A program made the position numbers and the translations under genes. Shown here piece by piece: positions 17,326 through 26,686 of a stretch of DNA of 35,836 nucleotides. The DNA is from Cytophagales bacterium (GTDB lineage: Bacteria; Bacteroidota; Bacteroidia; Cytophagales; Spirosomataceae): positions 118,014-153,849 of the forward strand of contig JAAFKE010000004.1 of NCBI GenBank assembly GCA_013298215.1. Reading direction: 5' to 3'. Numbering within the stretch: position 1 is the stretch's first letter; every line of letters begins with the position of its first letter. Below the pieces are notes generated by a model, which saw only the letters and a list, made by a program, of their open reading frames with translations, was not told where the DNA came from and searched no databases.

Positions 17326-17529
17326 TTTACTGCAATGATTAATAGTAGTAATAAGTTTTTTTATCTATACTCTCGGCGAAAATACAAATTATAATTAAAA
17401 ATACACCTTTAAGTAGGAATTAGGATCTGCCCGACAGAAATTAGTGTTGTAAGATGCTAATAGTCAAAAAGTTGACATATTTTTAAAGACAAACTAAATA
17501 TTAGCGGGCACTTGCAATCGAATGGCTTT

Positions 17530-19026
17530 TTACTTTTCTACCGTTTGTATTTCTAGTTTGTCGAGTGCGGTGGTTGGGGTGCTGTTGGGGTCTGTACGTT
17601 TACCTGTTGACCGAACTGGGGGGTTTTTTAAAATCTTGATGGCTTGGTCGTAGGTCTCTTGTATCAATGGTATGTTAAGTTCGCCACCTTGCTCATCTAT
17701 TATTTTTTCATTTATTATAGTCAAATTCCCAAAATGGTCTGTTGTGGCAATGCACACCAGGCTCTCTCGACCAAATGGATTGACACACGCAAAGCGCTCT
17801 ATGAGAATCATTCGGCCTATGTCTGCCAGCGTTATTTCTTGGTCTTTTATTGAAATGAGCCGCTGTAAAACATCACGGTAAAGCAACCGCACTTTGCAGG
17901 GCCGATTGGCTGTGATATAAAAATCCATGGGCTCGCCGTCTTTAAACAACAAGCCTCGGCGGCCTTTGTTGGTACTGAGCTGTATGGATAGGTTTTCGCT
18001 GTTGCTGACCATGTTTTGACTAATGACGCGTTGCTCTGCGGCGGTGCGTTGGTAGTCGGCTGGAATAAACCCTACTTGGTTGGCATCGAACCATTTGAGG
18101 GGTAAGTCGCTGTTGCTAACTTGGGCTATGCGTTTGCCGTTAATATCAAAAATCTCGGCTGTAATGCTCAGGTTTTCGCCGTTGGTTTGGTATTGACCCC
18201 TTATTTCATAGCTTGCTTGCTGGGGGTCTTCGGTGGTAAAGCTGATGTTTTCTCTCGCTGCCATTAGCTTGGTAGACACCGTTACGGACACGCTCCGTGC
18301 AAAGGCATCATAAATACCACAGCCCGCATAAGAAAACCGACTCACATACACCGACTTGGCTTGGGCAGGCAAGGCCGCCAGCAACGACGCTGACACTCGT
18401 GCTAAAACCGTAGAAAGGCTCTGCTCGTTGAGAAAGGTTTGGTAAGGATTGACCTGGGCAGGGGCAAAAGCTACGGCCACGGCTGGGGCGGTGGCTTTTT
18501 TTGAACCCGCAATTTTGAGCCGCTTAAAATAAGGATATTTGCTTTGGGCATCTTGTGCCATGCGCCCTGTAAATACCATGCTGAGTGCAATGGTTTGGCT
18601 GGCGGCGATGGTTTTATTGAAAAACACCTCCACCACCACCGAGTCGCCTATGACTTTGGGCGGGGTGTGTTTGAGGCTCGCCTCCGACAGCTCACACACA
18701 AAAGCCGCAGGATTGTTGCCGTACTTACCCCGTAATTTGGCAAAATACTCCGCAAAAGTGGTAGACAACGACAGCTCGGGCGAAACATCGTTGAAAACCA
18801 CCGTTTGGGGCGACTGCCCATAGAGCAACAACCTGCTGTTGAGCTGCTCTTGGGCTTCGGCTTCGCTGGGGTTTTTGACGTAGGCCCGCGTAACCTGAAA
18901 ATAGTCTATCAATAGGTTGCGTATGTTGGCTTCTAACTGTTGAGTAGCCGCAGTACTTAAAGACTGGGCCGCTACGCTCCCGTACCCACACAAAAGCCCA
19001 AAAATTAAAATGATATGCTTCATCAT
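17530..19026 (-). CDS. Exported FlgO-like/DUF4384-like protein
   Basis: 498 residues with a signal peptide ending at SVAAQ (21). Residues about 205-315 resemble the FlgO/CsgG-type fold (SLLAALPAQAKSVYVSRFSY, ASYEIRGQYQTNGENLSITA, LPLKWFD). Residues about 342-445 resemble DUF4384 (LSTNKGRRGLLFKDGEPMDF, ITANRPCKVRLLYRD), a domain often found beside caspase-like proteases. The N-terminal third is unassigned. These assignments come from pattern memory and are tentative. The protein may connect or regulate the neighbouring caspases. A heptanucleotide array lies 55 bp upstream of the start. Confidence 0.65.
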   Translation of the reverse strand: MMKHIILIFGLLCGYGSVAAQSLSTAATQQLEANIRNLLIDYFQVTRAYVKNPSEAEAQEQLNSRLLLYGQSPQTVVFNDVSPELSLSTTFAEYFAKLRGKYGNNPAAFVCELSEASLKHTPPKVIGDSVVVEVFFNKTIAASQTIALSMVFTGRMAQDAQSKYPYFKRLKIAGSKKATAPAVAVAFAPAQVNPYQTFLNEQSLSTVLARVSASLLAALPAQAKSVYVSRFSYAGCGIYDAFARSVSVTVSTKLMAARENISFTTEDPQQASYEIRGQYQTNGENLSITAEIFDINGKRIAQVSNSDLPLKWFDANQVGFIPADYQRTAAEQRVISQNMVSNSENLSIQLSTNKGRRGLLFKDGEPMDFYITANRPCKVRLLYRDVLQRLISIKDQEITLADIGRMILIERFACVNPFGRESLVCIATTDHFGNLTIINEKIIDEQGGELNIPLIQETYDQAIKILKNPPVRSTGKRTDPNSTPTTALDKLEIQTVEK

Positions 19027-19080
19027 GCGTTTTTATTTAATATTGTAAATCATTGATATATAGTGCTTTGTAAAATTAAA

Positions 19081-19133
<53 letters not shown>

Positions 19134-19149
19134 AAAAATTAAAAATTCC

Positions 19150-19260
19150 TTTTGCACTATTCCGCTCGCTTGTTCCGTTCGTCCCTCACTACACCGCTCC
19201 CTACATTGTGAAACCTACCCCTTTGAACAAATGCGCTGCAAGACAGAATGCCTCACTTGT
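19150..19260 (-). repeat. Conserved 3' flank of DGR-like target, copy 2
   Basis: About 111 bp after the stop codon nearly identical (about three mismatches by eye) to 24903-25013. The stop lies in a stem-loop: CCTCA (19251-19255) with TGAGG (19265-19269). Such conservation outside coding sequence, next to a variable coding end, fits a homing or recombination signal. Confidence 0.8.
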
Positions 19261-20856
19261 TTACTGAGGAGAAACTAATCGAAGGCCGATATCATTGTTA
19301 CGAAGCGAGGGACTGAGGTTGCGCCGATACGCTACTCGGCTAAACTGCGGGTAGCCGTACCAGCCACCGCCCCGCAACACCCGAGTCGACCCCGTATAGT
19401 CTGACACACCACTGCTGCCAGGATAACCCTTATACCAATCGCTGCACCATTCCCACAGGTTCCCACTCATGTCATACAAGCCCAATTCGTTCGCAGACTT
19501 GGTTGCAACATTATGTGGCTTGCCGCCAGCATTGGCATCTGTCCATGCTACCGCATTCGGGTCTGTACTGCCTGCGTAAACTGTACCGTTGCTCAATGTC
19601 CCGCCTCGGGCGGCGTATTCCCATTCTGCCTCCGTGGGCAAACGATAACCCAAGCCTGTTTTGCTTTTGAGCCAACCGCAATAGGCCACCGCATCGTCCC
19701 AACTTACACCAGCTATCGGTAGGTTGCTCGCTGTGCGTGTGTAGCCCTTGTTAGCATAATGTTTATCTGAGCCTGTTTCTACGTGGTAACTATTACCTTT
19801 CTCTAACCACTCGGGCCAGTGGCTGTTGGTTGCTTCGCAAAATTCTAAATACTGTCCTACCGTTACTTCGGTTTGGGCCATCCAAAAATCTCCTACTTGT
19901 ACTTCATGTACGGGTTTTTCGTCGGATCCGCCATCATTGCTGCCCATCGGGTAGCTGCCGCCACCTACAAACACCATGCGGGGGCCGTAGGGTAGGTCTT
20001 TGGTCGTGCCACTCCGCAAGGCGGGTGGCGGGGGTGGGGGGCTGTAACCCTCGGTTTTGAGGAAATAAAAATCGCCATAAATCTTGTCGTATCGGGCGGG
20101 GGTTTGTCTGCCCTCCGAGAAGTTTTCTACGTCAACCGAGGCTTTGTCTATTATGTTTTTAAAAGTAAGGTCGGGGGTGGTTAGGTATTTGAGCAATGCG
20201 CCTGTAAATAGCCCATTGCGGCCATTGGGGTTACGGTCTTCGGCTTCGGTGCCTTGTTCGGTCGCATATACCACCACACTGCCACGGGGGTTGTTGGTAG
20301 TATTGGTAGGTTTTACTGAGGCCGAGTTGCCGCCAGTACCCCGTTTGGTATCATCGCAGACCCGCAGGTTGGGTATATTGCGGCAAGCGTCCAACACCAC
20401 AAAACTGTTTTTTACTTTTTGGGCGGCAATGTCGCCCAGCAGGCGGTTGAAGGCAATGCCGTAGTCTTCGATTTGTTCGAGGCAACCGGCATTATAATCG
20501 ATGGGCAAAAAATAATTTTTATCCCCAAAACTCGCTCCGTGGCCAGCATAATAAAAAAAAGCTATATCGTCCTGGGTCAGTTTATTTTTAAAATTGGTAA
20601 GGGCTTGGCCCATTTGTTCTTTGGTGGCGTTGAGTACCTTTATTACCTCAAAGTCCAATTTTTTGAGTGCCTCTGCCATGTCATTGGCATCGTTGGTGGG
20701 GTTTTTGAGCACACCGATTTGGGGGTAGTAGGCTTGGTTGCCCATCACCAAAGCTATGCGCCGCTCCGTACCCACAGGCTTGGCTATGCTGCGGGTTTGG
20801 GCCTGCGCACAGCAGCCCACCAGACCGCACATGAAGGTTAGAATAATAGATTTCAT
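19261..20856 (-). CDS. Exported caspase-FGE fusion with DGR-like variable C-terminus
   Basis: 531 residues. The signal peptide ends at AQAQ (20) and the mature start is TRSIAKPV. The caspase domain (about 31-268) has His106 (YYAGHG) and Cys158 (VLDACRN). A polyproline linker (273-278) leads to an FGE domain (about 288-531): MVFVGGGSYPMGS, MAQTEVTVGQY, GYRLPTEAEWEYAARGG, DMSGNLWEWCSDWY, RVLRGGGW, GLRLVSPQ. The FGE lacks active-site cysteines, so it is likely a ligand-binding lectin-type fold. It is downstream of the C1 peptidase gene by 110 bp and carries variable region 2 at its end. Confidence 0.92.
   Translation of the reverse strand: MKSIILTFMCGLVGCCAQAQTRSIAKPVGTERRIALVMGNQAYYPQIGVLKNPTNDANDMAEALKKLDFEVIKVLNATKEQMGQALTNFKNKLTQDDIAFFYYAGHGASFGDKNYFLPIDYNAGCLEQIEDYGIAFNRLLGDIAAQKVKNSFVVLDACRNIPNLRVCDDTKRGTGGNSASVKPTNTTNNPRGSVVVYATEQGTEAEDRNPNGRNGLFTGALLKYLTTPDLTFKNIIDKASVDVENFSEGRQTPARYDKIYGDFYFLKTEGYSPPPPPPALRSGTTKDLPYGPRMVFVGGGSYPMGSNDGGSDEKPVHEVQVGDFWMAQTEVTVGQYLEFCEATNSHWPEWLEKGNSYHVETGSDKHYANKGYTRTASNLPIAGVSWDDAVAYCGWLKSKTGLGYRLPTEAEWEYAARGGTLSNGTVYAGSTDPNAVAWTDANAGGKPHNVATKSANELGLYDMSGNLWEWCSDWYKGYPGSSGVSDYTGSTRVLRGGGWYGYPQFSRVAYRRNLSPSLRNNDIGLRLVSPQ
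19288..19359 (-). other. DGR-like variable region 2
   Basis: 24 codons after the Trp of RGGGW. All 14 variable codons end in C or T: TAC GGC TAC, TTT, TAT, CGC AAC CTC AGT, CTT, AAC AAT GAT, ATC. The fixed codons CCG CAG, AGC CGA GTA GCG, CGG, CCC TCG and CGT match those of variable region 1 except in third positions. Confidence 0.78.
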
Positions 20857-20870
20857 AAGTAAGCAGAATT

Positions 20871-20912
20871 TTGGATTTACGATTTCGGGTTTACGATTTT
20901 GGATTTACGATT
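20871..20912. repeat. Three tandem 14-bp units
   Basis: TTGGATTTACGATT (20871-20884), TCGGGTTTACGATT (20885-20898) and TTGGATTTACGATT (20899-20912). The array lies 15 bp upstream of the caspase-FGE start at 20856 and may affect its leader or promoter. Confidence 0.9.
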
Positions 20913-20966
20913 AAAATGCTTATAATCAATTTGTTATCAACAAATCTGCAAATCATCATTCATCAT

Positions 20967-22415
20967 TCAATTGTGTTTCAGGCTCACCAAAAGCGGCACA
21001 ATACTACCTTTTGGGTTGCCTTGCAGGTCGAAACCCACACGGTCTTTAAAATAATTAATATGGGCAGGCTCAACCAATTCTTTACCGAGTACGCTCATAA
21101 CTTTATCCGAAAAACTACCCGAAGCGGCTTTGAGTTTCTGGGTAATTTCGGTTATGTTGAGCGGATTTTCAGCGTATAAAAACAACCAATAATCAGTACC
21201 CTTGTTGGTGTCTAACTGGTAATTTTTATTGGCCGAGGGCAGGGTCATTTGCGTATTGGCGGCAAAAGCGGCACTCACCGAGGCATCGAACGGAAAAAGC
21301 GTCTTGGTGTTGTCGTCTAAGTCAGAGCCAATAACATAGACATGGGCTTGCTTCTTGACCGTTACCCCAAATTTAAAACGCGTACCCGAATTATAGGCAT
21401 TGCTGAGTTCATAGGCCGCAATCTGGTCGGTGGTGCTGGGGTCGTTGTCAGTGTTTGTGCCTTTGGCTACGATGTTGCGCTGCACCGCCACAGTGCCGCC
21501 ACCCAGGAGCTGAAAATTAGCCTCGCCCGAGAGCATCGTTTGCGTTGGGGCTGGGTTTGGGTCGGGCAGCGGAAAGCCCTCAAAGCCATATTTCACAAAA
21601 CGTCCAAAGTCATCGTAGCGCATCCAGCAGAGGCCGTTTTGGCCCCAGGCTGTTCCCCAACTGTTAAGCACCCTAAACGCTCCGCCAAACTTGGTGTCGT
21701 CGTAGCCTATAATACAAATGGCGTGTCCACAGTTGTCGCAAAGGTTTGTTTTTTCTTCGGCAGTGGGTGTCCAAACCTCTTGTTGAGCCAAACTCATAAA
21801 AGAAGGGGGGCTGTGCATACCTACCGCAATTGGGTAGCCATCGGCGAGGGCTTTTTGAGCGGCCACTACCTTTGCTTTGGAACTGGCGTTGAGTGCAAAA
21901 ATAATAGTCATATCGCTAATTTTCGACGAGCCAGCCACGGTCAAATCGCTGTTGTTCTGGCAGTTGGGATAGCCCATTTGCAACAACGTGGCTATGCCCT
22001 CGTCTTTTAGCAACGAAAAGGCAAGGAAAATACTGGTTCCATTTTGGCAGTTGAGATCATTGCTCTCTTTGATGCGGTTGTAGAGATAGCTGGGCGAATA
22101 CCGCCACTGGTCAATGGTGGCTTGGTTGGTGGTTTTGCGCTGAATGGCATCAACCATAGTACGAAAATAATAGGCCGTTGACATGCTCACGCAAGTACCA
22201 AAATCGCCCTGGTCTATGACTGTTGGCATATATTTTTCGTAGCTAACACGCTCCGGTAATTCAAGCATTTTTTCTTGTCCTACTTTGCGTGGGCTGGCGG
22301 CGTAGCTTTGGTCGTCAAAGATTAGGCCCATGCGGTGTTTTTGGGCGTGGCTTGCTTGGCAAAAAGCCGCTGTAATCAGTACAATAATTGCTGTTTTTTT
22401 CATGATTGGTTTCAT
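20967..22415 (-). CDS. Exported papain-like (C1) cysteine peptidase with DUF4384-like C-terminus
   Basis: 482 residues; Met1 or Met5 can be the start, and the signal peptide ends at SHAQ (25). The C1 domain (about 50-285) has the oxyanion Gln69 and nucleophile Cys75 (DQGDFGTCVS), His231 (GHAICIIGYDD) and Asn251 (NSWGTAWG), a complete catalytic set. No obvious inhibitor-like pro-domain is seen. The C-terminal part (about 295-460: AYELSNAYNSGTRFKFGV, AHVYVIGSDLDDNTKTLFPF) resembles DUF4384. It is the last gene of a tight four-gene run (24803-20967), four bp after its predecessor. Confidence 0.87.
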   Translation of the reverse strand: MKPIMKKTAIIVLITAAFCQASHAQKHRMGLIFDDQSYAASPRKVGQEKMLELPERVSYEKYMPTVIDQGDFGTCVSMSTAYYFRTMVDAIQRKTTNQATIDQWRYSPSYLYNRIKESNDLNCQNGTSIFLAFSLLKDEGIATLLQMGYPNCQNNSDLTVAGSSKISDMTIIFALNASSKAKVVAAQKALADGYPIAVGMHSPPSFMSLAQQEVWTPTAEEKTNLCDNCGHAICIIGYDDTKFGGAFRVLNSWGTAWGQNGLCWMRYDDFGRFVKYGFEGFPLPDPNPAPTQTMLSGEANFQLLGGGTVAVQRNIVAKGTNTDNDPSTTDQIAAYELSNAYNSGTRFKFGVTVKKQAHVYVIGSDLDDNTKTLFPFDASVSAAFAANTQMTLPSANKNYQLDTNKGTDYWLFLYAENPLNITEITQKLKAASGSFSDKVMSVLGKELVEPAHINYFKDRVGFDLQGNPKGSIVPLLVSLKHN

Positions 22416-22418
22416 TTT

Positions 22419-23321
22419 TTAAAGTTCTACGGTTATTTTTTGTACCCGAAGCCCCGCTTTGGACTTGGGTAAGGCATCAAAAGTTTCAAAATATTCGCTG
22501 CGGTCTTGGTACCATTGTGCTTGGTTGGCTTGCAGGTTTACATCTTTCCAAACAATGTGTTTTACGCTCCATTGGCTGGCTTTGCCTTGTTGGGGGGCTT
22601 GGCACTGCTCAATGTCCATGGCTACCCAGCGTAGCGAAGCAAGCTGCCGCAGCGACAGCCCCATTTTCGACCAGTTACTGATAGACATCGCTTTGGGTTG
22701 GCCTTGAATATACACCGAGTCGGGGCCAGCGGCTTGTTGCCAAGCCCGCCGCCAAGTGCTGTCGGGCTGGTGGGCCATTTGCAACAGCAAGCCCTGCAAT
22801 TGCGTTTGTAGTGTTGCTACTTGGATAAGTATACTTGGTAACGGTGGTTTTTTCACTACCTCAATACCTTCAATCAGGTAGCCTTGACGAGTAGTTGCCA
22901 GCTGCCAAACCTCGGCTTGCTGTATCAAGTGCCGCTTGGGTGGGGTGGGCCAAAGGGCTATCAGCTCGCTGGTTAGGCTAAGTTTAAATCCTTTTTTTGT
23001 TTTGATTATCGTTACTTGTGCGGTGTCTATATGGTACACGCCTGAGCCTTCAAACTGGGTTTGAATGGCTTTGAACCAAGCCTTTGCGGCTATTTTTGAT
23101 TGAAAACCCGCATAGAGGTTTTCGGGCAGGGCGGTGTTTGGCACAAGCACCGAATCGTTTTTAAAAAACGCCAACGCCGCACTATCTTGGCCGCTCATTT
23201 GCCCCCGAAACGCCTGCGATACCCCCACTAACCAGTGTTTGAGGCTGTCGGTTGGGGCGGCGGCCAGCAGCAGGTGGCTCAACCCCAAAAATACAACAAT
23301 GAATGATGTGCTCTTTTTCAT
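22419..23321 (-). CDS. Exported protein of unknown function
   Basis: 300 residues with a signal peptide (MKKSTSFIVVFLGLSHLLLA). The mature protein contains a region about 90-160 (AWFKAIQTQFEGSGVYHIDT, TKKGFKLSLTSELIALW) that resembles a small alpha/beta accessory domain, and alternates tryptophan-rich strands later. No catalytic motif is visible and no family is recognised. The start codon directly abuts the TAG of the upstream gene (TAGATG), so translation is probably coupled. It precedes the C1 peptidase by 4 bp. Confidence 0.65.
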   Translation of the reverse strand: MKKSTSFIVVFLGLSHLLLAAAPTDSLKHWLVGVSQAFRGQMSGQDSAALAFFKNDSVLVPNTALPENLYAGFQSKIAAKAWFKAIQTQFEGSGVYHIDTAQVTIIKTKKGFKLSLTSELIALWPTPPKRHLIQQAEVWQLATTRQGYLIEGIEVVKKPPLPSILIQVATLQTQLQGLLLQMAHQPDSTWRRAWQQAAGPDSVYIQGQPKAMSISNWSKMGLSLRQLASLRWVAMDIEQCQAPQQGKASQWSVKHIVWKDVNLQANQAQWYQDRSEYFETFDALPKSKAGLRVQKITVEL

Positions 23322-24158
23322 CTATTTGTGTATGAAATTGGGTAACAAAGTCAGGTCATTTGGTAAAAAATACAGGTTTTCGATGAGCCAACCCGAATTG
23401 TCGCTGTGGTGGTTTTGAAAGCTAAGGGCTGCTACCCACATCTTGCCCATGGCAACATACAAGCGAGGCGGCTCGGTGTAGGCGGCCCCAAGTTTGCCGC
23501 TGGCAATCAACTGATTGAGATATGCCATAGCAGGTGGTATTTTGGCGGCATTGGGTAAACTATACCGAATGTCTCGGCGGTATTTGACCAGATTAAACAC
23601 ATCTAAAAAAGCCGTTTCGTGGGCGTTGGGGGCCACAAAAGCCGTGCTGTCTATGGCCTGTTTGTTGGGCAACAACTTGGCTGGAATATTTTTGAGAAAA
23701 TCGGCTTGGGCTTCTACCCACTGCCAAGCATAGCCTTTGTTTACTTTGGCTAACCGCATACGGCAAAGCACCGGCTGGGGGGCTTGGCCGTTGAGGCTTA
23801 CCCACAGTTTAAACTCGGCCCAGAGCTGCTTGGGCGGATACGACAACAAGCCGATGGCGTTGGTGTCGAGGGTTGTTTCTATAAATGCACCCCGGTGTTT
23901 TTTGAGGTTCTCGTTGGGCGACGTTGCATCAAAAAGATCGGCAATTTGTTGCCTGCGTTGCTGGTTTTCTTTGCCCAGTGTTTGGTTGTTGAACCGCCGC
24001 ACAAAGTCGCTCAGGTGTGCTACCTGGTTTTTTTGGTAAGACTCAGCAGGGAGCCGTTTCACGATTAGGGCTCGGGTGCTGTCTATTTTGAGGGTATCTT
24101 GCCCCTGCCCCCGCACAGACAGCCCAAAGCAAGCAAAAATTAAAAAATAACTTTTCAT
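23322..24158 (-). CDS. Exported protein of unknown function
   Basis: 278 residues with a signal peptide (MKSYFLIFACFGLSVRG, ending GQGQ). The middle (about 85-155) contains RGAFIETTLDTNAIGLLSYP and LWAEFKLWVSLNG, possibly a distant relative of the corresponding part of the downstream 300-residue protein. No motif identifies a function. Its TAG touches the next ATG and it follows the 202-residue protein by 36 bp, so it belongs to the operon ending with the C1 peptidase. Confidence 0.63.
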   Translation of the reverse strand: MKSYFLIFACFGLSVRGQGQDTLKIDSTRALIVKRLPAESYQKNQVAHLSDFVRRFNNQTLGKENQQRRQQIADLFDATSPNENLKKHRGAFIETTLDTNAIGLLSYPPKQLWAEFKLWVSLNGQAPQPVLCRMRLAKVNKGYAWQWVEAQADFLKNIPAKLLPNKQAIDSTAFVAPNAHETAFLDVFNLVKYRRDIRYSLPNAAKIPPAMAYLNQLIASGKLGAAYTEPPRLYVAMGKMWVAALSFQNHHSDNSGWLIENLYFLPNDLTLLPNFIHK

Positions 24159-24194
24159 GGTCAGATAATAGTTAATAGTCGATTGTTTTCATCA

Positions 24195-24803
24195 TTATTT
24201 AACTGGGACGTCGGAGGTTTCTTCAACGGTTATGTTTCCCAAGAGTACTTTCCAACGCTTTTCGTTGTAGAACGGGTCTAATTCGGGGTTGAGCTGCGTA
24301 CTGATGTTTTTTCGGGTACGGTCTTGGTAAATGGCCTTGCCTTTTTTGTCGTAGCCCCTAAACTCTTGAAACACCGTGGCCGTGCCTCGGTAAGAGCCGT
24401 TGGGGTCTGGTATAAACTCCGACACCCGTGCGGCCTCATAAAAGGCAATCTTGATTTGGGCGTATTTTTTGGTGTCTCTTAGCGTTGTTAAGTACTCGCC
24501 TATGCTGTATGCGATGGGTGTTTTACTGAATTTTGACGATACTTGTATGGTGCTGTTGTCATTAAAAAGCATCTCTGCGGCTTTGATGGCTTCGCTTCTG
24601 TCAAATTCGCTGCGGGTTTTATCGACTATGATGGGCAGGTATTCTTCAAATTCTGCTACTTTGATGCGGCATCGCTCTTGAAAATCGGCTATCTCTTTTG
24701 GGCTCAGGTCGTTGGCGGTGTCGGTGCCTTTTTTTTGTGCAAAAGCCACCGCCCCCCAGAGGCTAATGACCAAAATGCTGATGAGTGTAATGGTAGTACG
24801 CAT
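24195..24803 (-). CDS. Exported protein of unknown function, first of the C1-peptidase operon
   Basis: 202 residues from the ATG at 24801-24803, chosen because it begins a typical signal peptide (MRTTITLISILVISLWGAVA, ending FAQ); an upstream ATG at 24851 would add 16 non-signal residues. The body has an alpha-helical start (LSPKEIADFQERCRIKVAEF) and a later beta region (YAQIKIAFYEA, RGTATVFQEFRGYD, KRWKVLLGNITVEE). Secreted proteins of this helix-then-barrel outline exist in Bacteroidota, but I do not recognise the family. Confidence 0.62.
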   Translation of the reverse strand: MRTTITLISILVISLWGAVAFAQKKGTDTANDLSPKEIADFQERCRIKVAEFEEYLPIIVDKTRSEFDRSEAIKAAEMLFNDNSTIQVSSKFSKTPIAYSIGEYLTTLRDTKKYAQIKIAFYEAARVSEFIPDPNGSYRGTATVFQEFRGYDKKGKAIYQDRTRKNISTQLNPELDPFYNEKRWKVLLGNITVEETSDVPVK

Positions 24804-24869
24804 GATTTTTGGTGTTTTGATGGTATATCGTTTCAATGGTTCATTTCTCATCAGTGGCCCGTTAGTTCT

Positions 24870-24894
24870 AAAAAAAAATCGACGGCTACGCCGT
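24870..24894 (-). terminator. Terminator downstream of the caspase-FGE gene at 25014
   Basis: On the minus strand ACGGC-GTA-GCCGT (24882-24894) forms a 5-bp stem with a 3-nt loop, followed by CGATTTTTTTTT. It lies beyond the conserved 3' flank and separates that gene from the four-gene operon starting at 24803. Confidence 0.65.
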
Positions 24895-24902
24895 ATTTAT
24901 CC

Positions 24903-25013
24903 CTTTGCACTATTCCGCTCGCTTGTTCCGTTCGTCCCTCACTACACCGCTCTCTACATTGTGAAACCTACGCCTTTGAACAAATGCGCTGCAAGACAGA
25001 ATGCCTCACTTAT
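24903..25013 (-). repeat. Conserved 3' flank of DGR-like target, copy 3
   Basis: Near-identical partner of 19150-19260 over about 111 bp, immediately after the stop codon. The stem around the stop is imperfect here (CCTCA with TGAAGG). The shared block ends at TTTGCAC on both copies, which defines the outer boundary of the conserved unit. Confidence 0.8.
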
Positions 25014-26648
25014 TTACTGAAGGTACACTAATCGAAAGCCGAGGCGGTCGCAACGATACGAGGGAACACTGTAGCCACGATACGCCACTCGACTGAGCTG
25101 CGGGGCGTCAAACCAACTACCGCCCCGAAACACCCGATGAGACGCCGTATAGTCTGACACAGCACTGCTACCAGGATAACCCTTAAACCAATCGCTACAC
25201 AATTCCCATACATTGCCTGCCATGTCGTATAAACCCAGTTCATTGGCCACAAAACTACCCACGGGTGCAGTATAGGTGTAACCGTCGTTGTAGTTGGCAA
25301 ATTTAGTCCACGTAAATATTTTAAAAGTACCCTGAAAACTTTCGTCTCCTACGTTCGCTACGGCTTTGGTGGGGTCGGTGTTGCCCCAGCTATATTTGCT
25401 GTGTTTGCTGCCATTGCCTGCGGCATATTCCCATTCGGCCTCGGTGGGCAGGCGGTAGGTCTTGCCTTCTTTCCCGCTCAACCATTCACAAAACGCCACT
25501 GCGTCGTTGTGGCTCACGTGTACAACGGGGTGGTTGTAGTCGCGGGCAGACAACCGAGCCATGTTGGCTCCATACCGCCAATTAATACCTGTGCTGTCTC
25601 TAATAGCATTTTTATCGCCATCATAAAAACGACTACTACCACTTTTTTCGGCATCGGTTTGGTAGTTGGTTTCGGCCACAAACTGGGCAAATTGGCCTAC
25701 CGTTACTTCGTACCTACCCATACTAAAACTTCGTACTGTTACGGCGTGTACGGGTTTTTCGTCGGCATCGCCTTCGTTACTACCCATGTCAAAACTACCG
25801 CCTTGTATGCGTACCATGTCCATAAATGGCGGCAGGTCGGGGTCTTTGGGCGGTGGTGGTGGTATGCCTTTGGGGTTAAAATAAAAGATATCGGAGAGGT
25901 CGCCCGCTCGGTAGGGGTGTTGAGCGGAGTTTTGTTTTTTTACGGCACTGCTGGTGTTACGAATGAGCTCATCGAAGGTGAGGTTGGGTCTTTTGAGCTG
26001 CTTCAATAGTTCTTGCGTAAAAAGCCCATTGCGCTCGCCAGTGTTTTCGCTGGATTCTTCGGTAGCCGAGGCGGCAAAAAAAGCGATAAGTCCATCAGGG
26101 GCTGTTATTGTTCCCAAGCCTTTTTGGTCGCTACGCCCCCACGAACGAAACGGGTTGTTGCGGCAGGCATCTATAATAACGATTTTGGTGGGGGTGTTTT
26201 TGGCTTCTTCCATGCTACCAATCACGCCTTCAATAGACACAGACCGCTCTCTGGCAAATGACTCGCTACTTTTGAGCTGCATATCTATTCCCATGAGGTA
26301 GTTGTCTTTTTGGGTACCCATAAAGCCATGCCCAGCAAAATAAAAAAGCCCCACGGAGTAGTTTTTGAGGCGGTCCGTAAAGTTTGAGATAGCATCTTCC
26401 ATTTGGTTTCTGGTCAGGTTTTCTTTCAGAATCACCTCAAAGCCCAAGGCCCCCAGCGTAGTGGCCATGTCTTGGGCGTCGTTGTGGGCATTGGGCAAGT
26501 TTTTCTCGTTGGCATAAGTCGAGTTACTCAGCACAAGGGCCAGCCGTTTGTCGGCACTAAGTACGGGCTTGGCTATGCTGCGGGTTTGGGCTTGGGCACA
26601 GTGCATGGTCATTAGGCACAAAGCTATTGTCAAAAAAAAGTGTTTCAT
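25014..26648 (-). CDS. Exported caspase-FGE fusion with DGR-like variable C-terminus
   Basis: 544 residues from the ATG at 26646-26648, which begins a typical signal peptide (MKHFFLTIALCLMTMHCAQA); an upstream ATG at 26699 lies inside the preceding gene. The mature start is QTRSIAKPV. The caspase domain has His107 (YFAGHG) and Cys162 (IIDACRNN). The linker carries PPPPPKDPDLPP, and the FGE domain (about 275-544) shows MVRIQGGSFDMGS, MGRYEVTVGQF, YRLPTEAEWEYAAGNG, DMAGNVWELCSDWF, RVFRGGSW and GFRLVYLQ. It follows the caspase at 26687 by 38 bp, so the two are probably co-transcribed. Confidence 0.92.
   Translation of the reverse strand: MKHFFLTIALCLMTMHCAQAQTRSIAKPVLSADKRLALVLSNSTYANEKNLPNAHNDAQDMATTLGALGFEVILKENLTRNQMEDAISNFTDRLKNYSVGLFYFAGHGFMGTQKDNYLMGIDMQLKSSESFARERSVSIEGVIGSMEEAKNTPTKIVIIDACRNNPFRSWGRSDQKGLGTITAPDGLIAFFAASATEESSENTGERNGLFTQELLKQLKRPNLTFDELIRNTSSAVKKQNSAQHPYRAGDLSDIFYFNPKGIPPPPPKDPDLPPFMDMVRIQGGSFDMGSNEGDADEKPVHAVTVRSFSMGRYEVTVGQFAQFVAETNYQTDAEKSGSSRFYDGDKNAIRDSTGINWRYGANMARLSARDYNHPVVHVSHNDAVAFCEWLSGKEGKTYRLPTEAEWEYAAGNGSKHSKYSWGNTDPTKAVANVGDESFQGTFKIFTWTKFANYNDGYTYTAPVGSFVANELGLYDMAGNVWELCSDWFKGYPGSSAVSDYTASHRVFRGGSWFDAPQLSRVAYRGYSVPSYRCDRLGFRLVYLQ
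25041..25112 (-). other. DGR-like variable region 3
   Basis: 24 codons after the Trp of RGGSW. All 14 variable codons end in C or T: TTT GAC GCC, CTC, TAT, GGC TAC AGT GTT, TAT, TGC GAC CGC, CTC. Fixed residues P-Q, S-R-V-A, R, P-S and R are at the same spacing as in regions 1 and 2. Several third bases differ from the other copies, which adenine-only change from one template does not explain. Confidence 0.75.
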
Positions 26649-26686
26649 CAGTAAAACAGTTGTAAGTACAGTGGTTGATTGTGTTT

